Assembly (NCBI GenBank): GCA_046484045.1
Contig: JAWOBZ010000086.1
Span: 1 to 7,305, forward strand
From: CAZHUM01 sp046484045
Lineage (GTDB): Archaea > Thermoplasmatota > Thermoplasmata > Halarchaeoplasmatales > Halarchaeoplasmataceae
Length of the DNA stretch: 7,305 nt
Reading direction: 5' to 3'
In this document: piece by piece, positions 5,878-7,305 of the stretch
Layout of the letters: every line of letters starts with the position of its first letter
How positions within the stretch are numbered: the first letter of the stretch is position 1
The notes under the pieces: generated by a model
The model's database searches: none
What the model was told of the DNA's origin: nothing
Seen by the model: only the letters and a program-made list of their open reading frames with translations
Made by a program: the position numbers and the translations under genes

Positions 5878-5894
5878 GTTAATCTCTGATTAAC
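5878..5894. repeat. Perfect hairpin, 7-bp stem, 3-nt loop
   Basis: GTTAATC, loop TCT, GATTAAC. Four of the seven stem positions next to the loop (AATC/GATT) are shared with the hairpin at 5819-5835; the outer bases differ. Confidence 0.8.
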
Positions 5895-5958
5895 GAACAG
5901 TCTGAATGACGAACGTAGTGAGTCATTGAGGCGTGAATCCCCCTCCCCGAATACTTCA

Positions 5959-6654
5959 TCATTCAAACGTAGGTTCTTCTCTCATATTTCTCTTCAATTC
6001 ATTCAGCGCTCTCCTGACTTCTGGTTGATTTTGATTTATGGATAAACTTTTTTCGTAGGCATCTACTGCGCCCTCCTCCTCCCCTTTCTCCTCCAGAGCC
6101 AGACCTTTGTTGTACCACGCCTTGTCATACTGCGCATCGATGGAGATCGCTTTGTCGAAGCACTCTACGGCTTTGTCATAAAGGTCCATACCGAGCAGTG
6201 CCAGACCTTTGTTGTTCCAAGCTTTCTCGTACTCCGAGTCCAATGAGATGACTTTGTTGTAGCATTCATTAGCATCCTTGTACTTACCCATTTCGTAGAG
6301 AGCGTTCCCTTTGTTGTTCCATGCATCGACACTGTCTGGATCGATAGCGAGGGCTTTGTCGTAGCACTCTACGGCTTTATCGATCTCTCCTTTAGCGAAA
6401 TGTGCAACCCCTTTGTTGACCAGAGCGGTCTCGTTCTCCGGATTGATGAAGATCGCCCTGTCGTAGCATTCGATAGCTTCCCGCTCTTCTCCTTTGATGT
6501 CCAAAGCGACGCCCTTGTTGACGAAGGCACCGTCACATCTGGGATTGATGGATAGAGCTTTGTCGAAATAACGTATGGCCTTCTCGACTTTGCCGTCCCT
6601 GAGAAGTTTGACTCCTTTCTCTATCCACTCGTCCTCTTCTTTCATCTGGCTCAT
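5959..6654 (-). CDS. Tetratricopeptide repeat (TPR) protein, six repeats
   Basis: This 231-residue protein is built almost wholly of TPR units with an exact 34-residue period. The first covers residues about 9-42, and the others begin at A43, A77, A111, A145 and A179 with the pattern A-(W/L/F)-x-N-K-G-x-A-L and end in (A/S)-(I/L)-(D/N)-P-like turns. A short charged C-terminal helix follows (214-231). There is no signal peptide or membrane segment. TPR arrays form a right-handed superhelix that binds partner proteins or peptides; the partner is unknown. The repeats are very alike, a style common in methanogen and related archaeal TPR proteins. The start is either the ATG at 6654 or the one at 6645 (M4), since the upstream DNA holds TATA-like elements fitting both. 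It follows the TrkH gene by 36 bp and converges with the tRNA region downstream; a link to K+ transport would be speculation. Confidence 0.92.
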   Translation of the reverse strand: MSQMKEEDEWIEKGVKLLRDGKVEKAIRYFDKALSINPRCDGAFVNKGVALDIKGEEREAIECYDRAIFINPENETALVNKGVAHFAKGEIDKAVECYDKALAIDPDSVDAWNNKGNALYEMGKYKDANECYNKVISLDSEYEKAWNNKGLALLGMDLYDKAVECFDKAISIDAQYDKAWYNKGLALEEKGEEEGAVDAYEKSLSINQNQPEVRRALNELKRNMREEPTFE

Positions 6655-6664
6655 CTCATACTAG

Positions 6665-6691
6665 TGATTATAAAATCGTTCAGGTATATAT
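6665..6691 (-). promoter_or_regulatory. Promoter region of the TPR gene with two TATA-like elements
   Basis: On the minus strand TATATA (6685-6690) directly follows the trkH stop, centred 33 nt before the ATG at 6654. A second element, TTTTATAATC (6666-6675), is about 25 nt before the ATG at 6645. Each predicts a nearly leaderless message from its own start. No good Shine-Dalgarno sequence is present for either. Confidence 0.5.
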
Positions 6692-7305
6692 CATCTTCTT
6701 ATCCTTAGGATAGTCTTCAGCTTCCTTTCTTTGTATAGATTGGGGTTGAATAGAACGATAGCGGTGAAGATCTCCAGCCTTCCTACCCACATGAGGATCG
6801 CTAACACCAGTCTGCCCGTATGTGGAACGGCACGAAAGTTGTTTGCAGGTCCGACAAGACCCAGACCGGGACCGACGTTCCCCAGGGTCGTAGCTGAAGC
6901 TCCTATGGCTGATACTATGTCCAGTCCGTAGCCGACCATGACCACCGTTCCCAGAACGAAAATCAGGATGTATGCTATAAAGAACATACCTACGATACTC
7001 AAAGTCCCTTCGTTAACGACTTGATCCCCCAACCTCACCACCATGACCCTGCGTGGATTGATGAACTCCTTGAATTTCCTACCGATCATCTTGAAGATCA
7101 AAACGATCCTGAGTACCTTCATACCACCGCCGGTAGAACCAGCCGATCCGCCGATGAACATGAGTAGCAGCAGTAATACCCTGGCTAACTCGGGCCATTG
7201 ATCGTAGTTCATGGTAGCGAAACCAGTGGTCGTCATCAGCGCTACTACTTGGAAGACTGCGTTCCGTACGGCGTCCATGGTCTCCATGCCCGTACCGATA
7301 ATGAT
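6691..7305 (-). CDS. trkH: TrkH/KtrB-family potassium transporter, C-terminal part (cut by window edge)
   Basis: These are the last 204 codons of an integral membrane K+ uptake protein, whose N-terminal half lies beyond the right edge. The frame stays open to the last base; the ATG at 7287 is internal, since GTGMETMDAV reads as continuous TrkH sequence. Visible are the third selectivity-filter loop TTTGFAT (residues 25-31 of the fragment), the gating segment GGSAGSTGGGMKVLR (52-66), a membrane helix at about 104-125, the fourth filter loop TLGNVGPGLG (140-149), and the closing helix with LMWVGRLEIFTA (171-182), followed by a basic cytoplasmic tail. In the family TrkH forms a dimer gated by a cytoplasmic TrkA/KtrA nucleotide-binding ring. 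No trkA is seen within the window. Confidence 0.93.
   Translation of the reverse strand: MIIGTGMETMDAVRNAVFQVVALMTTTGFATMNYDQWPELARVLLLLLMFIGGSAGSTGGGMKVLRIVLIFKMIGRKFKEFINPRRVMVVRLGDQVVNEGTLSIVGMFFIAYILIFVLGTVVMVGYGLDIVSAIGASATTLGNVGPGLGLVGPANNFRAVPHTGRLVLAILMWVGRLEIFTAIVLFNPNLYKERKLKTILRIRR

Larger units (their letters stand above)
5802..5949 (+). repeat. Second, interrupted T-arm copy with internal hairpins
   Basis: CCCGGGGGTTCA at 5804-5815 matches tRNA 5666-5677, and AATCCCCCTCCCCG at 5936-5949 matches tRNA 5678-5691. Joined, they would give a continuous tRNA 3' end, because 5677 and 5678 are neighbours in the tRNA. About 120 bp separate them, so this looks like a tRNA 3' fragment with an insertion in the T-loop. 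The inner edges CG (after TTCA) and CGTG (before AAT) extend the pairing of the two arms. Inside are two triloop hairpins (5819-5835 and 5878-5894) and a 6-bp stem at 5905-5927. Confidence 0.75.

Noticed and set aside
5680..5949. Integrated virus or plasmid bounded by attachment sites
   Set aside because: The tRNA 3'-end copies are only 98 and 160 bp apart and enclose no integrase or other gene; at most they are remnants.
5504..5950. CRISPR array
   Set aside because: The repeats differ in sequence and size and are not regularly spaced; they match pieces of the tRNA-Ser gene.
5712..5966. Minus-strand open frame of 84 codons
   Set aside because: It runs through the tRNA-derived repeats and hairpins, overlaps the end of the TPR gene, and its product has no recognisable family features or ribosome binding site.
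7285..7287. ATG as the real start of the TrkH protein
   Set aside because: The frame continues upstream with TrkH-like sequence to the window edge, and a start here would remove more than half of the transporter.

Overview
The window looks like archaeal chromosome, most plausibly a euryarchaeal lineage near Thermoplasmatota. The evidence is a Nop10 gene directly upstream of a PAC2-type proteasome assembly chaperone, a DUF835 protein, transketolase split into two adjacent genes, TATA-like elements about 31-33 nt before several start codons, and a tRNA-Ser gene without an encoded CCA end. The lineage is an inference; no 16S rRNA or other decisive marker is present.

All protein genes read on the minus strand, so the order of expression runs from right to left. 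At the right edge is the C-terminal part of a TrkH-type K+ transporter (6691-7305, entering from outside). It is followed by a six-repeat TPR protein (5959-6654). Next comes a non-coding stretch (5330-5958) that holds a plus-strand tRNA-Ser(GCT) at 5609-5693. After it lies a metabolic cluster: purN (4691-5329), the N and C halves of transketolase (3810-4646 and 2869-3810), and an FSA-type transaldolase with an unusual insertion (1950-2858). A TATA-like element at 1931-1940 then starts a second cluster: nop10 (1734-1904), the PAC2 chaperone (958-1731) and a DUF835 protein (215-949). At the left edge is the first part of a DHH-family phosphoesterase (1-137) with an unclear start.

The metabolic cluster fits together. 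Transketolase and transaldolase interconvert sugar phosphates in the non-oxidative pentose phosphate pathway and supply ribose 5-phosphate, the precursor of PRPP, and PurN acts in purine synthesis built on PRPP. The nop10-PAC2 pair joins rRNA pseudouridylation with proteasome assembly and is a housekeeping arrangement seen in archaea.

The most unusual part is the DNA around the tRNA-Ser gene. The tRNA 5' end plus 17 bp of leader is duplicated upstream. Its 3' end recurs twice more downstream, and a 13-bp piece of its T-arm recurs in inverted orientation. The gaps are filled by a series of short perfect hairpins, five of which have 6-8 bp stems closed by exactly three bases. No integrase or transposase is visible. 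Whether this is a site of repeated small insertions, a product of template switching, or a structured RNA locus cannot be decided from the sequence alone.
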